The position numbers and the translations under genes were made by a program. The notes under the pieces are model-generated. The model was not told where the DNA came from, ran no database searches, and saw only the letters and a program-made list of their open reading frames with translations. From assembly GCA_963573385.1 (NCBI GenBank), contig CAUYLG010065945.1, forward strand, positions 1-64,000: 64,000 nt of DNA, written 5' to 3'. The DNA comes from Cacajao melanocephalus (Eukaryota; Chordata; Mammalia; Primates; Pitheciidae). Positions 1 to 12,699 of the stretch are shown in pieces (positions within the stretch are counted from its first letter, which is position 1; each line of letters begins with the position of its first letter).

Positions 1-240
1 GAACACATGGGCACAGGGAGGGGAACATCATACACTGGGGCCAGTCAGGGGTGGGGGGCAAGGAAAGGGAGAGCATTAGGACGAATAGCTAATACATTCG
101 GGGCTTAAAACTGAGATGATGGGTTGATAGGTGCAGCAAACCATCATGGCACAGGTATACCTCTTTAACAAACCTGCACGTTCTCCACATGTATCACAGA
201 ACTTGAAATACAAATAAGTAAATAAATAAAATTAAAAAGT
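1..240 (+). mobile_element. L1 LINE 3' end (UTR and A-rich tail)
   Basis: The stretch matches the L1 3' terminus: the gggaacatca / cactggggcc region, then ggtgcagcaaaccatcatgg, then the terminal aacctgcacg and aacttgaaata, closing in an A-rich tail (aataaataaaatt). It is cut by the window edge, so the upstream extent is unknown. Divergence suggests an older primate L1 (PB or MA grade), which is inference. Confidence 0.9.
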
Positions 241-384
241 GCCTCTTGCTCAAAAAGAAAGGGGGAAAGGAAAGAGATATGTTAAAAGATCCTTTGAGGA
301 AATGATGGGACACAGTATGGAATTATTTTCCTAAGGAAGAAATGAAGTTGGTGACTATCGGATTTCTTGGCAGAACCTCACACA

Positions 385-600
385 GTGATTAAGACTCAGG
401 CCTGGACCCATTTACTGTTTTCAGCATTGAGCGCCAGAACATTTTAGACAAGTTATTTAATCTAAATAAGTCTCCACTTCTCCCAGAAACTTGGGAAGAT
501 AATTCTATCCATCTCGCAGAATTATTATGAGAATGAGATGACACCCCACATATAAGGAGCTTAGTATAGTGCCTGGCCCATTGTAACTTGGCAGTAGAGG
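385..600 (+). repeat. MIR SINE
   Basis: Order and content fit a diverged MIR on the plus strand: a core ending in gacaagttatttaatctaaa (the usual 'caagttacttaacctct' motif), a gataattctatccatctcgc segment, and a 3' part with agtgcctggccc. About 30% diverged by eye. The boundaries are approximate. Confidence 0.7.
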
Positions 601-1064
601 GTAGAGAAGTATAACTGGTAACTTGTTGTTCTGTTAAATTACTGGGAAAGTTCTCAGGTGAACTCCAGGAGGGAGCAGTGGTGGGAAAGGTCCTATGAAT
701 GCACAGAACTATCGTGGGAACCTTGAGTGACCCGAGTGGCATAGGAGGTAAATGCTACTGAAAGCATATGAGAAACCAGGGCTGCGTGTGCCCTGCTGCT
801 AGGAGAAGCTGGCAGAGGGGAACCCTTGCCAGCAGCTTTAGCCCCCTCATCATAGTGTTCTGTGGACCCAGAGTAAATAATGGATTCCCAGAAGGGACCT
901 TAAGTGGTCAAAATAATAAATAACATTTGCCTGCCAGTTGGTTGTTCCTCACATTATCCTGTTTGGACTTAGCAACAGCCATATAGCATAAACAGAGCTG
1001 GACTTCTTTCTCTCTCTCTCTGTCCTTATTTATCTGTCTCTCACAACAGAAGAGAAATTGATGC
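601..1064. other. Unassigned single-copy DNA
   Basis: No repeat or gene is recognised. It contains a short CT-rich stretch near 1005-1030 and ends in the sequence duplicated by the following Alu insertion. Confidence 0.5.
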
Positions 1065-1368
1065 AGCCAGGCATGGTGGCTCACACCTATAATTCCAGCA
1101 CTTTGGGAGGCCAAGGTGGGTGGATCAGTTGAGGTCAGGAGTTTGAGACCAGCCTGGCCAACATGGTGAAACCCCATTTCTACGAAAAATACAAAAATTA
1201 GCCAGGTGTTATGATGTGCACCTGTAATCCCAGCTACTTGGGAGGCTGAGGCAGAAGAATTACGTGAACCCCGGGGGCAGAGGTTGCAGTGAGCTGAGAT
1301 CGTGCCACTGCATCACTCCAGCCTGAGCGACAGGGTGTGACTCCATCTCAAAAAAAAAAAAAAAAAAA
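1065..1368 (+). mobile_element. Alu (S-like), full length
   Basis: Complete dimeric Alu from gccaggcatggtggctcac to an 18-A tail. A target duplication agaaattgatg lies at 1053-1063 and again at 1368-1378, confirming retroposition as one unit. Confidence 0.97.
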
Positions 1369-1378
1369 GAAATTGATG

Positions 1379-2799
1379 TTCAAAATGTGTGACTTGTCCC
1401 TAATGAAATATATCAGCTGAAAAAATATAAGAAACACATCTCCTAACCCCAAATTCCATATTCTAGAGTCTTGGCTTACCGTGACAATGCTCGTCACTTC
1501 AGGTTCTATCTCTTCATCCCATTTGACTTCTGTGCAGCTGTGGCACCCTACGTGTGGCCAAGAATTCACCTCAAAAACAACAGTATCTTGGTTTCTCAGT
1601 ATCTTGCTCTTGTTGTTTTCTGCTTCTGGGATTTCCCCAGAAGTCTTTGACCCTGAAGGGGGAAGTTAACATCCTTAGGGGCAACCATTAACCAGCAGAG
1701 ATGGGAGGTGGTAGATAAATGGGCCAGCTTCCCATTCTCGGAGGGACAGTTCTGAGGTCATTCTACTAGGCTGCTTAGAGGGCCCCCAGCAAGCCTGAGC
1801 CCACCAGTGCACTGCAGCTCTCCGTTCAGCAACGAAACTTTGTGGCTTTCTCTTTCTCTGCCTCACCTTCCTGCCCTCTCACTACTAATTCTTGGGATTT
1901 CCTCTCACACCCTGCATCCAGGGAACCCAGACTCAGACTGCTTTATAAACCTTTAACAAAGAAGCTCTAACAACAACGTAAGGCATCTGTCACCAGGAAG
2001 AACAGAGGCCAGAGCCTTAGGAGGGTGCCAGTTTAATATTTGAAGATGCTCAGCTTGTAAATTTTGTAAGAAAAAAAAATATTCCACTGGGGTCCAGCAT
2101 TCAACAGGGCGAAAGGACGATGTGCAGTTGCTGGGCCGTTGCTGGGCTGGGTCATGGGTTTGCCTTCTGTGGGGCCAGGTGGGCTGTGTCCCTGTGGATA
2201 TGCCGTCCCTGGGCTGTGGCCCTGCCTGAATGCAGGGGGTGCTGGAGCACGGTTCAGAGCCCTTTTGTGCCCCCACAGAGTCCATTCCCTTTGCTGGATT
2301 CACACAGAAATGTCAAGAGCAAGTCTTTCCCTCTCCTTCACCCTTGAAAATCCCGCCACAAAGCATGGAGCGAAAGGTCAGAATGACTGGATCAGGGCAG
2401 GCTGAGCTCCTAGATTTGGCCGCATCTCTCTGGCTCCTTACCCAGTGGGATGGGCAGGGGCTGTCAGGAAAGAACTCCCAGGCTGGGGCTCACACTCTTC
2501 TCTCTGGTTGCTGTTGGACAGGGGCAAGTCACTTCTGCCCTCTGGGGCTCCATCCAGTCCTCCTTGGCAAAGGAGAAGCCATGGCATGAAAGACGCAGAC
2601 TTCAGGGGGTTGTTGCAGGCACAAATGTGTAGATAGATGTGAAAAGGCTTGGAAAACCAAAGGGAATAGAATCCCGGTTAGTTATTAGCTTTAGAAGACA
2701 GGGAAGGGAAAAAGAGGGAAGAGAAAAGATAACAAGTCCCCTGCTAGGAAATCCCGTCTGCTGAGGCTGCTGCCACCTCTGCCTGGGCACCCACGTTCC
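1379..2799. other. Unassigned DNA with a possible MIR trace
   Basis: Mostly unrecognised, GC-moderate DNA. At about 2500-2590 the order gacaggggcaagtcacttct then cctctggggctcc resembles a plus-strand MIR core, too diverged to call firmly. Several 60-119 codon frames are open on both strands at 1953-2589, but none shows a family signature or splice context. Confidence 0.4.
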
Positions 2800-3092
2800 C
2801 CTCTGCCTCCAGGCCCTCGTTGCCTGGCTCACTGCTCTCTTCCTTCAGATCTCAGCTTAGAGGCCACCTCCTTCAGGAAGCCTGCCCTGACCACCCCTCC
2901 ACTAAGTCTCTGACAGGCGCCCCTGTGACCTCCTGCCACCTTGAACTTGACCTGTCAGAGCTCTTCCTCCCACACAGTGCTGTTGTTGACTGTGCTTTGT
3001 CTGCATTTTCTACAGCACCACAAAGGCAATGCCCTCGTCACGACAGCGTCTCAGTAACTGACACAGTGCTGAGTGCATAGTGCGAGCTCAAA
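2800..3092 (+). mobile_element. L2 LINE 3' end
   Basis: Carries the L2 3' UTR landmarks in order: tcttccttcagatctcagct, gccacctccttcaggaagcc, tgccctgaccacc, and the terminal acacagtgctgagtgcatag followed by gagctcaaaacagttgg. An open plus-strand frame across it is a coincidence of the repeat. Confidence 0.85.
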
Positions 3093-3103
3093 ACAGTTGG
3101 TAA

Positions 3104-3413
3104 GGCTGGGCATGGTGGGTCATGCCTATAATCCCAGCACTTTGAGAGGCCAAAGATGGGAAGATCCCTTAAGCTCAGGAGTTCAAGACCAGCCTGGGCA
3201 ACATAGGGAGACTTCCATCTCTACAATATAATAATTTAAAACTTAGTTGGGTACGTTGCTTCATGCTTGTAGTTCCAGCTACTCAGGAGGTGGAGAGACT
3301 GAGGTGGGAGGATCACTTGAGCCTAGGAGGTTGAGGCTGCAATAAGCTGTGAAGGTACCACTGCACTTCAGCCTGGGCAACGGAGCAAGACTCTTGTCTC
3401 AAAAAAACAAAAA
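3104..3413 (+). mobile_element. Alu (J-like), full length
   Basis: Starts ggctgggcatggtgggtcat. Both monomers are present and it ends in aaaaaaacaaaaa. The flanks aacagttggtaa and aaaagttgataa are a diverged target duplication. Old-type left-monomer variants point to AluJ. Confidence 0.95.
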
Positions 3414-3720
3414 GTTGATAAATGACTAATGCATGCATGGCTATGTTCCTTAAATCACTGCATAGTAAGAATTTTCAGATTGGAGGTACTTGTTCTGAGT
3501 CGTCTTAACTTCATTAGTAATTAAATGCTATAGTTATCAAAACATCAGAAGCTACAAACCACTGGGTAGAATATTTTTCTAGTAGAGGAATACAACATTT
3601 AAGTATTTGTGGGCATTAGAATTTTTTTCATTCAAATTTAGAATGAAGAGCACTGTGTTTGCTGAAGGCGAAGAAGCTCTGAATATTGCACTCACAGAGA
3701 CTTGATCTGTAGTGTAAACT
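3414..3720. other. Unassigned AT-rich DNA
   Basis: Nothing recognisable. It ends at the 5-bp target duplication of the next LTR. Confidence 0.5.
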
Positions 3721-3725
3721 CTGCC

Positions 3726-4367
<642 letters not shown>

Positions 4368-4372
4368 CTGCC

Positions 4373-5968
4373 TGTTGAAAATACATCAATATACAAAATA
4401 AATGCCATCAATAGCTCATCATATCAATATGCTATATATAGGAAATTTAAAAGAATAAGTTCCCATTCCATCTATTCACGTAATAGAAGAAATATTGGTC
4501 TTTATTTAGTCACAATAAGCATTATAAAAACAAAAGAACAGAGAGAATCTTGGGAAACTTTGACCTTTATTTGATGTACCTCTTTTTAAAATACCTTAAC
4601 ATTTAAGTGTCAGAAATTTGACCGCTCTGTACTTAGCATCTAAATCTTTTCATCAGATTTTCTTTAGGGCAAATCATGCTCAGTGAAGTTACAGTCCAGT
4701 AGTGGTCTCTCTAGTGATTTAACACACATGTAAGTTTCCTTCAGCTTTCACAGTTGTAGCTCATCTTGGCTGCAATAAGCGTGGGAAGTACCACTAATAG
4801 TGCTGTGATAGCTATTGATCTTTTCTGCCAAACTCAGTAGGAGAGAATATGAAAGGTGTGAGGTCTTTGATGCAGTTGATGTCAAATTACAGTCAATGAG
4901 TATCAGTAAAGCTTGTGAAAGCTCCGAGTCCTAAATGCAGCTTAGCCCTACTAAGCTCATGTAAGTGGTGATGACGCATGCAGTTGGATGTTTGCATGCA
5001 GCCCTCAGGAGAGATGCCTGGGATGGAGAAATGAATCTGAGCAATGCCAGCATGCCCGTGCTTTTCAAACCCATGCCCTGCATGCAATGAGCTCTGGAGT
5101 GTAGCTAGAGAACAAGAAAGTCTCAAGACGGTATTGCAACATTCAGCAGTAAACCAGGTGCTCTGGTGTACTCTCCCCAAGGGACATGGAGCTCCTCTTC
5201 CATTGGGCAAGAAACCAACTCCATCTGTGGTCTGGTCTGGGTAGGGTGGTTACCAAACACAGTAATTGGCATTGCTCCTATGGGAACCTTGTTAGAGCTT
5301 ACACCAGGACCCCAGGGTTGGGATTCCCTGGGTCTTACTCTGCAACTGCTCCAGTAAAGGGAGTTCTCTGAAGTACTCCAGAGACTCTTCTGAAGAACCC
5401 ACTTAATCCCAGACAAGCTGGGACTGCTGGCCACCTACATTCTGGGAGGAAACCCAGAAAGTAATTTCTGTCATTCTCTAAGCTATTCCTGGGTCTGTAC
5501 ATCCTGGGCCAGGAACTGAGCCATGGACTCCATTGTCTGGCTATAGTTACAGCCCCCACCCCACCCCGCCCTTCAGGGCTCTGGAGCTCTTGCCTGGCCT
5601 AGCTCTTCAACACCAAACTGGCCCAGGGTTGGGAAATCTGCTCAGAATGTCTGTCTCCCTTTCCAGTGTTCACAAACACCTCTCCTCCTTCTCGACCCTC
5701 CTCTCTCTTCTCCCAGCTTAATAAGATCTCTCTGCTACACACTCAACGATGTCAAAAACCTACTACAGGCCCCCGAAGTCCCTTCTTCCTCCCTCCCTTT
5801 CCAGTTCCTCCCTGTTATAGTATTTGCCACCCTTTTACATCTTCAATTGTGTAATTTTGCTTCTAAGTCCTATAGAAAAAGAAAATGAGGCAGACAGGTG
5901 TTGACCCTGTTCTTACGAAAGCGTTCTTTGGTGAAGTCATTTTTTTTATGGTTGAATAACAGTAATCA
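4373..5968. other. Unassigned DNA
   Basis: AT-rich to about 4900, then more balanced. Overlapping frames of 60-105 codons are open on both strands at 4893-5434, but I see no protein family, splice sites or repeat consensus. An old LTR or MER remnant at 5000-5500 cannot be excluded. Confidence 0.4.
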
Positions 5969-6103
5969 AGGCTGGTCACTGTGGTTCATGCCTATAATTC
6001 CAACACTTTGGGAGGCTGAGGCAAGAGGATTGCTTGAGGCCAGGAGTTTGAAACCAGTATGAGCGGTATAGCAAGATCCCGTCTCTACCAAAAAGCTTTA
6101 AAC
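5969..6103 (+). mobile_element. Alu left monomer or FLAM-like
   Basis: Only one monomer: from ggctggtcactgtggttcat through the gtctctaccaaaaa end of the left arm. No right arm follows. It is either a free left Alu monomer or a 3'-truncated AluJ. Confidence 0.85.
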
Positions 6104-6159
6104 ATTTTTTTAAAGACCAATTTTCTTTTTCTGACCTGAGTTTCTTCCAAGGATAATTT

Positions 6160-6290
6160 AAATACAGTATCTCTAATTCTCACAGAAACTCTTAAAATAC
6201 AAGTTTCACTAGCTATACTTTATAGATGAGCAGATCCAGACCCAGAACCAAACACAGAACCATGGTCACACAGGAGGAAGGTGGATCTTC
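6160..6290 (-). repeat. MIR SINE fragment
   Basis: Minus-strand MIR order: tctctaattctcacagaaac, then tttatagatgagcagatcca, then ggtcacacaggaggaaggtgg. Heavily diverged. Confidence 0.6.
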
Positions 6291-8559
6291 CTTGAAACGT
6301 TAGCTGTCTTTGTTATTAAATGTTTGCTCATTGTTCGATTATTCGTTTATCTGTTGGCTGACCATCCTCTGAACACCTTGCTGATTTGAGTACTCTCTCA
6401 TCCAGTAGATAAGGCAGTATGACACCTGAACAGAGCTCTCTGGCCCTCAGGAAGCGGGGCACAAACTTATGACCTAGACCCGCTGATTAGAAGCCCTTGT
6501 CTGGTCCTGGGGATCTGCAGAGGCAGCACACCCCGGCAGGGCAGGTAGAGATCTTCAGAGCTGGCCCAGGCTCCAGCAGCATCCAGTGGTACAGGGCCAG
6601 CAGCAGTGTCCTGGTTGTGACTATGGGACATCAGCTGTCTCTTCTGCCACCTAGAATCTGGCTCCTGCTCATCCTCTGCCTGTAGTTCTCTAGTCTCACT
6701 CCCAGTGCAGTAAGTTCTTCAAATCCTTCCAATCACACCTCTTTGCTTGGATCACCCTGAATTTCCTTCTTGGATTACAACCAAGAGCTCCTCATCCATG
6801 CTTCATGCGTGCATTCTACTGATGGGGTGGTCTGCCCAGGACCCAAGTCCTCCTAAAGACCTATAAACAGGGGCAAGGCTGGGAATGAAATGGGTCTGAG
6901 GAAAAGGGTTTTACTCTGATGTGTTTTGCCATCAGGCTGAAGGCATCCCTTTTAGGAAATCCTCAAGAATAGGAAAGAAAGACTCAAAGAGAGTCCCTGG
7001 CGGATGATCATGTGTGAAGCTAGATGAAGCCCTCTCTGTTTCACCTTCTTCCAGGACATGCCAAATTCTTGCTCCAGGATTTAGTGAGACTTAGAAACTC
7101 TCTCTTTTGGCCTGGGTTGTTGTATCTTTAAATGTCAAAGTTTGGCTTTGCTACCTGGCTCTCGGAAGAATCATGGGTGAATACAGTTTGGCATGGGGAT
7201 CATGGTGTGAGCTAATTCTATACAGTATTTAGAAAATCATGGCATCTCAAGCCTAATTATGTCCTTTGCCTACCACATGGCAACACCAGCAAATAGTCCC
7301 AAGGACAGAAGATACTCTGCTGCACTCTGGGATCCTCTGCTGATTTTGAAGGCTGCAACAGCACAGCTGTCTCAAGATGCCAGAGAGTCACTGGTGGGAA
7401 ACTCATGACAGTGGTGGATTCTGTAATACACGTGTTAACAGGCATAGCAAGTGTTCGGGAACAAACACCCTATCCAAGCAACAAATGGATAGGTGTTAAC
7501 ATTGCTCTGGAAGATGTATTATAGTGTAAACCAGGAGCAACCATAAAATAGAGCACCTCCTGGCAACGCAGAGCTGAGTGTGTATGGAAAAATGATGCTA
7601 TTGGGTACTGCCAAAGGACAGGTTAGGTTACCTCTAAAGCCCTACCTTTTACATCACACAGACCCAGAAAACATCCTGTTGTGCCAGCCCAAACAATGAC
7701 AGGTGAACTAATTACAGAACTGGAAGGGAACTACCCCTTCCGCCTCTGCAGGTACCTATATAGCAACAAATAAGAACAAAGTAACGAGCAGTACAAAAGT
7801 ACAGTTGCTAAAGATAAACACTTGAAAGTCAGAGCTTGGAGCAATTCTAGTGCGATGCTAAAAATTCCCTGTAATTCGTGGATCCTCCATGAGACACAGC
7901 AACTTATCTAACGGAGAGCCACAAGGGGCTGTTAGTAGACGTGGGATTATGAGGATGTGGCATCTGATGATGAAAGGGGAAGGTTTGAATGCCCAGCATA
8001 GAGCACCTCCCCAGCTGCTCTGGCTAAAAAGTGTTAGCCATCTTAGTGTGGGAGAATTGGTGTTTAGCATCAAGCTCACACTGTGGTTATCAGGTTCTGT
8101 TTGGAGAACAAAGCCAAGCCTCTTCTGATTGGGACTCACGTGACAAATCCATAGATCCTAGTCACAGAAGACCGGCTCTGGCATTAAATGTGCCTTTAGA
8201 ATGCCGAATTCCAGCCCTGCTATGGCGTCCCCAGTGAAGCCACAGACTTGTATCTGACATCCCAGGATAACGTGGACTGACTGCTACCTAAGAGGAATTC
8301 CCTCATGCTTAATTTCACTTCAACCCCAGAATCCCTCTGAGATCCAGGGGACCCATGGAGAAGAGAACGTTGCTGCTGATAAGAACTTTGTTGAATGCAC
8401 AGAGATAAAACCAAAGTCGGTCTCTGATGTTTTGATCAGTCTGATGGGCGGCCTCAGAAACTTACAGACATTACGCCAGGGACTCAAACAAACCAACCCA
8501 GAAACGTAGGGTTGCAGTGGTTGGTTCAGCCGCTGCTGGATTTTTTTTTTCTTCTTCCC
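6291..8559. other. Unassigned DNA
   Basis: No gene recognised. The part at about 6480-6800 (accccggcagggcagg through tttgcttggatcaccctg) has the texture of an ancient interspersed element, but I cannot name it. Frames near 7858-8237 are open on both strands without signature. Confidence 0.4.
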
Positions 8560-9180
8560 TGAAGTCCTACTGAATAGGGAATCGATATTACTAGATGCTT
8601 GTCTTCAGAGATGCTATGTCAAGAGTTCAGACAAAAAAGATGCATTTCATTTATCTGCCTGTCTGCAGCTGAGCAGAGTGAGAACGTGTGTTCTGTGCTT
8701 AGTCTTGGGAGGGAATACATTAGTTTTCTATGCCATTAGCTTGGGATTTCTTTCTCAGCCCTTTATCTTGGCACAGCAGAAAGGAAGAGATATTTAAATT
8801 TTCAGCAGTGGCAAAATGTTGCCTATTTAGAATATTTTCCCTGTGTCACATTGATTTATTATTGCAGACTCACTTTCAAAACACATCTCTCCAGCCTTTT
8901 ACATGCTGAATTAAAATCTGAAGCAGATTCTTATTCTGACTTTAGCTCTTGAAATTGCAAAAGCCAATCAACTGCATGGCTGTGCAGCCTAATTGCAGCT
9001 GCCTCTCCTTCTCCCTGCCTCCCAACTGTGCTGAGTGCATTCTTTTGTAGGGAAGCAAAAGCAGTGAGTCTTTTTCGGCATGCCTGTTTTTATTCTTTTC
9101 CACTCTGTTCTGATTCTTGTGAATTTCCAAAGCTCTTACATCATGTACTAACTAGGGCCACAAATGCACTCAGGATGATT
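8560..9180. promoter_or_regulatory. Candidate conserved non-coding element
   Basis: Repeat-free and motif-dense: ttgatttattattgcag, tgctgaattaaaatctg, and near 8988-9003 cctaattgcagctgcctc, which joins a homeodomain-type taattg core to an E-box cagctg. No open frame or splice structure. The call rests on composition and motif clustering only. Confidence 0.35.
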
Positions 9181-9184
9181 GAGG

Positions 9185-9485
9185 TGTTTGTTTGTTTGTT
9201 TGGAAATGCAGTCTTGCTCTGCCGCCCAGGCTGGAGTGCAGTAGTGCAATCTCCACTCACTGCAACCTCTACCTCCTGAGTTCAAGCAATTCTCCTCCCT
9301 CAGACTCCTGAGTAGCTGAGATTATAGGTGTGCACCACCATGCCTGGCTAATTTTTTGTGTTTTTAGTAGAGATGGGGTTTCACCATATTGGCCAGGCTG
9401 GTCCTGAACTCCTGACGTCAGGTGATCTGCCTGCCTTGGCCTCCCAAAGTGTTGGGATTACAGACATGAGCCACTGTACCTAGCT
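9185..9485 (-). mobile_element. Alu (S-like), minus strand
   Basis: Full-length with its tail as (TTTG)n at the left end. Short flanks ggatgatt (9173-9180) and ggatgaatt (9486-9494) are a probable target duplication. It contains a full tgacgtca at 9413-9420 produced by a c-to-g change in the usual cctgacctcagg. Confidence 0.96.
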
Positions 9486-9589
9486 GGATGAATTTCATGT
9501 GAAGAGGATTTCATGGAATTGGATGGTTCTGAGGATATATATTTTTTGCTTTTCAGTGGGGTAGAATAATTAATCATATATCAAGAGCA

Positions 9590-9770
9590 ACCATTTAATG
9601 ACGCTTACACTGTCTCAGTGACTTTCATATGCATTACCTTTAGTTCAAAATAATCCTGTTGACATTATTCCCATCTTACAGATAAGGAAACTGAGTCTCA
9701 AAATGATTAAGTAAATGCCAGAGAGGCATGCAACTACTATGTGTCAGACTGGGTTGAAATACCTGTCTCA
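9590..9770 (-). repeat. MIR SINE
   Basis: Minus-strand MIR: ttcccatcttacagataagg, aaactgagtctcaaaatgat, and a further accession-like tail cagactgggttgaaatacct. Boundaries approximate. Confidence 0.75.
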
Positions 9771-9807
9771 TGTATTTTTTTTCTACTATACAACTCTATC
9801 TGTAGAA

Positions 9808-9900
9808 CTAAAATTATTGGAAGTCATAACCAGAGCAATTGGGCAAAACTCCAAAATATACCCCCTGAACTTAAAATAAAAGTTGGAAAGAAAAAATCAT
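9808..9900 (+). mobile_element. Internally deleted L1 remnant
   Basis: attattggaagtcataacc then agagcaattgggcaaa match an interior segment of L1 ORF2. Directly after it ataccccctgaacttaaaat and aaagttgg match the L1 3' terminus. The intervening ORF2 and 3' UTR are missing. Confidence 0.6.
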
Positions 9901-9999
9901 CATAAAAAATAGAAGAAATTATTGTCAGGAATTAGGGGTGCCAATGATAGCTCCTCTGAGTAGCAATCACACAGCCACAACCGAAACAAATGACAGTGA

Positions 10000-10235
10000 T
10001 GATAACTAATATGAATTGAGCATCTACCAGGAGCCAGGATCTTTATGTACATTATCTTCGTAATCCTCACAATCATTTTGTGATTTAGAGACTATTTTTA
10101 TTCCCATTTCAAAAACAGGGAAAGTGAGACCTAGACTAGCTAAAGAAATTTGCGCAGGACACAAATTTGTTCTTAATGGAGTTGAGCTTCAAACTCAAGT
10201 CTACCCAGGATCCAGATTCCACGTTCTTAACCATT
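10000..10235 (-). repeat. MIR SINE, near full length
   Basis: All minus-strand landmarks appear in order: tgaattgagcatctaccag, tacattatcttcgtaatcct, cacaatcattttgtgattta, ttcccatttcaaaaacaggg, and the 5' arm tccagattccacgttcttaa. Confidence 0.85.
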
Positions 10236-10766
10236 CTTTAGTGATGACAGCAGCTGGCAAAATGGTACCTAAATTCGGTGTTTTTATCCCATGATGCTAG
10301 CAGGGAGAGGGTCCCACATCTCTGATCTGGGAAATGAGCAACTGTGGTAAACCTCTATAGACTGTAAAGAAGAGGTATGCACCTTTGCTTGTGTTTTATT
10401 CAGAAATGTGTATACACGGCTATCATTAGAAAGACGGGCGGTGACTATTTACAAGAAGCTCCCTATGCAGTTGAGCTTGGAAAACCTCTCTCACAATTAG
10501 ATCAGCCTTCCTCTGTAGACTGAGATGGAAAGAAGCAAATTGGATTTTCCGCCAATTCTCAAAGGGCATGAACTCAACTTTTATAGTTCATAAGACAATT
10601 CATGTTTTGATTTGGGGCAGAATGACCCCACGTAGAAAGGCCAGGCTAGCTAGATTGTATGAGTGTTCAGTTTTGTTTCAATGATATAGCTCTAGGGAGT
10701 CAGAATTTATTTTTATATTTTATATAGGACATGTTGATGTTAAATGGCTTGGTTTTTTAAATAAAT
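10236..10766. other. Unassigned DNA
   Basis: No repeat or gene recognised. It leads into a TG microsatellite. Confidence 0.5.
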
Positions 10767-10768
10767 GT

Positions 10769-10772
10769 ATGT

Positions 10773-10803
<31 letters not shown>

Positions 10804-10804
10804 T
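10769..10804. repeat. (TG)n microsatellite
   Basis: About 15 TG units with one interruption (tgtggtgtgtg), immediately 5' of an Alu. Likely length-variable. Confidence 0.95.
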
Positions 10805-11055
10805 TGCTGGGTGCAGTGGCTCCCACCTATAATTCCAACACTTTGAGAGGCTGAGGTGGGAGGATTGCTTGTGCCCACAAGTTCAAGACCAGCCTGGGCA
10901 ACTTATTGAGACCCTGTCTCTACAATTTTTTTTTTTAATTAGCCAAGCATTGTGGTGCACACCTTTATTCCCAGTTAGTCTAGAGGCTGGGGTGGGAGGC
11001 TCTCTTAAGCATGAGAGGTCGAGGCTGCAGTAAGCTAAGATTGCTCAAATCATAA
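10805..11055 (+). mobile_element. Alu (J-like), 3' truncated
   Basis: Starts ttgctgggtgcagtggctcc. The left arm, a T-rich linker and most of the right arm are present. It is lost after gcagtaagctaagattgctc, without a tail. Old diagnostic states suggest AluJ. Confidence 0.92.
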
Positions 11056-12332
11056 GAATAAGAGTACATACTTTATTTTGTAAGAGTACATAAGTTTTTC
11101 TGGTTGCCATATTTCCATAGCTGATTTCAGTTTCAAAAGTGGGGCTACTTAAAGAAATGTAACATTTTGGGTAGCACAAGTTTAAATGATAGGATATATG
11201 CAACTCACATATCCACCCATGCAACCAACTTGGTTTTAAACAATGTGTTTAAATCCTAGGTCAATGCTTATGTGGTCAATGCTTTATTTTATCACCTCTA
11301 TTAGAATGGATTTTCTTAGGAAGGCTTTTAAAAATTGAACTAGTCAAATGAGAAAGTCGTCTTATCCTGGAAATGAATTCAGGGTCTCTTCCCCTCCTAT
11401 CATTCAAAAGGCCTGATTTTAGCATCTTAAAAAAACATTTCTCCAATATCAGTACTGCTGGAAGGGAGTAAAGATAAGAAAAGTCCACGTGAGCAGATCA
11501 TTCCAGCAGGGTTCATGTTAGACTGTGGGGTGTATTTTAATGCTACTATCATACCGTGGTTAAACTGCTATTGTGGGAATACTCAGTGCTTAAAACTAAA
11601 TAACAAAGCAACCTTGGACCAACAGATACAGAAGGTCTAGACAACTGACCTACCCAGATTTCTGCTTTTGAACAGTGAGGGACTGATTGTAATTTTTCTT
11701 CATGTCAGAAATTAATTGCATGTATTTTTCAATTACTTAAAAAAGCAAACAAATAGAAATTAGTGATTTGTATTAATCTAGAACCTAATCTGCTTTAACT
11801 CAATTAACCCATATGTAGGAATCTCCTGTTGGGTTGGTTGTAAGTGGACTCAAATTCTTTGTTTCACTTTTGCTGTAGGTTAAAAGTCTGCATCGTACAA
11901 ACCTCGGCTATATCACCCTCTTGTTTCTAAATGAGATTTTCTCAAATAAACTTCATTCTGCATTTTGGACAATAACGTTGTGCTTTCCTCTAAGAAAACA
12001 GGGTTAGGAAATCACTATTTTCACCTACAAAATTAAACATTTGTAAATTGGCTTATGAGTAGGTAATTAATCACCCAAGCCAGAGCCGTTAGGAGAGTCC
12101 ATGGGAACATTATTAATAATTATGCTCAGACAATAAACTTAAGCTGGATGGTCTCAATCAAGTGGGAACATATGTTCACTGTATTTTTCTGAATATATTG
12201 TCATTGTATACCCTCTGTGAGGATATAAATTGGATTTGAATTCCTGGGCTTGAGTTTTGCAACAAAAACAATGACAGAAGTCTTCCAGCATTATCAACAA
12301 CTTTGAATCTAAATGATTTGATTAAAATTTCT
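11056..12332. promoter_or_regulatory. Repeat-poor block, candidate conserved element
   Basis: No transposon recognised for 1.3 kb. The part at 11750-12240 is AT-rich with clustered homeodomain and SOX-type cores: gtaggtaattaatcaccc, cattattaataattatg, gacaataaac. A 70-codon minus-strand frame at 11276-11488 shows no family feature. Confidence 0.35.
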
Positions 12333-12642
<310 letters not shown>

Positions 12643-12699
12643 CTGGCCAGAAAACTTTGTGAGAAAGCAAAATAATTATAAAGTTACTATTTTCAACAA

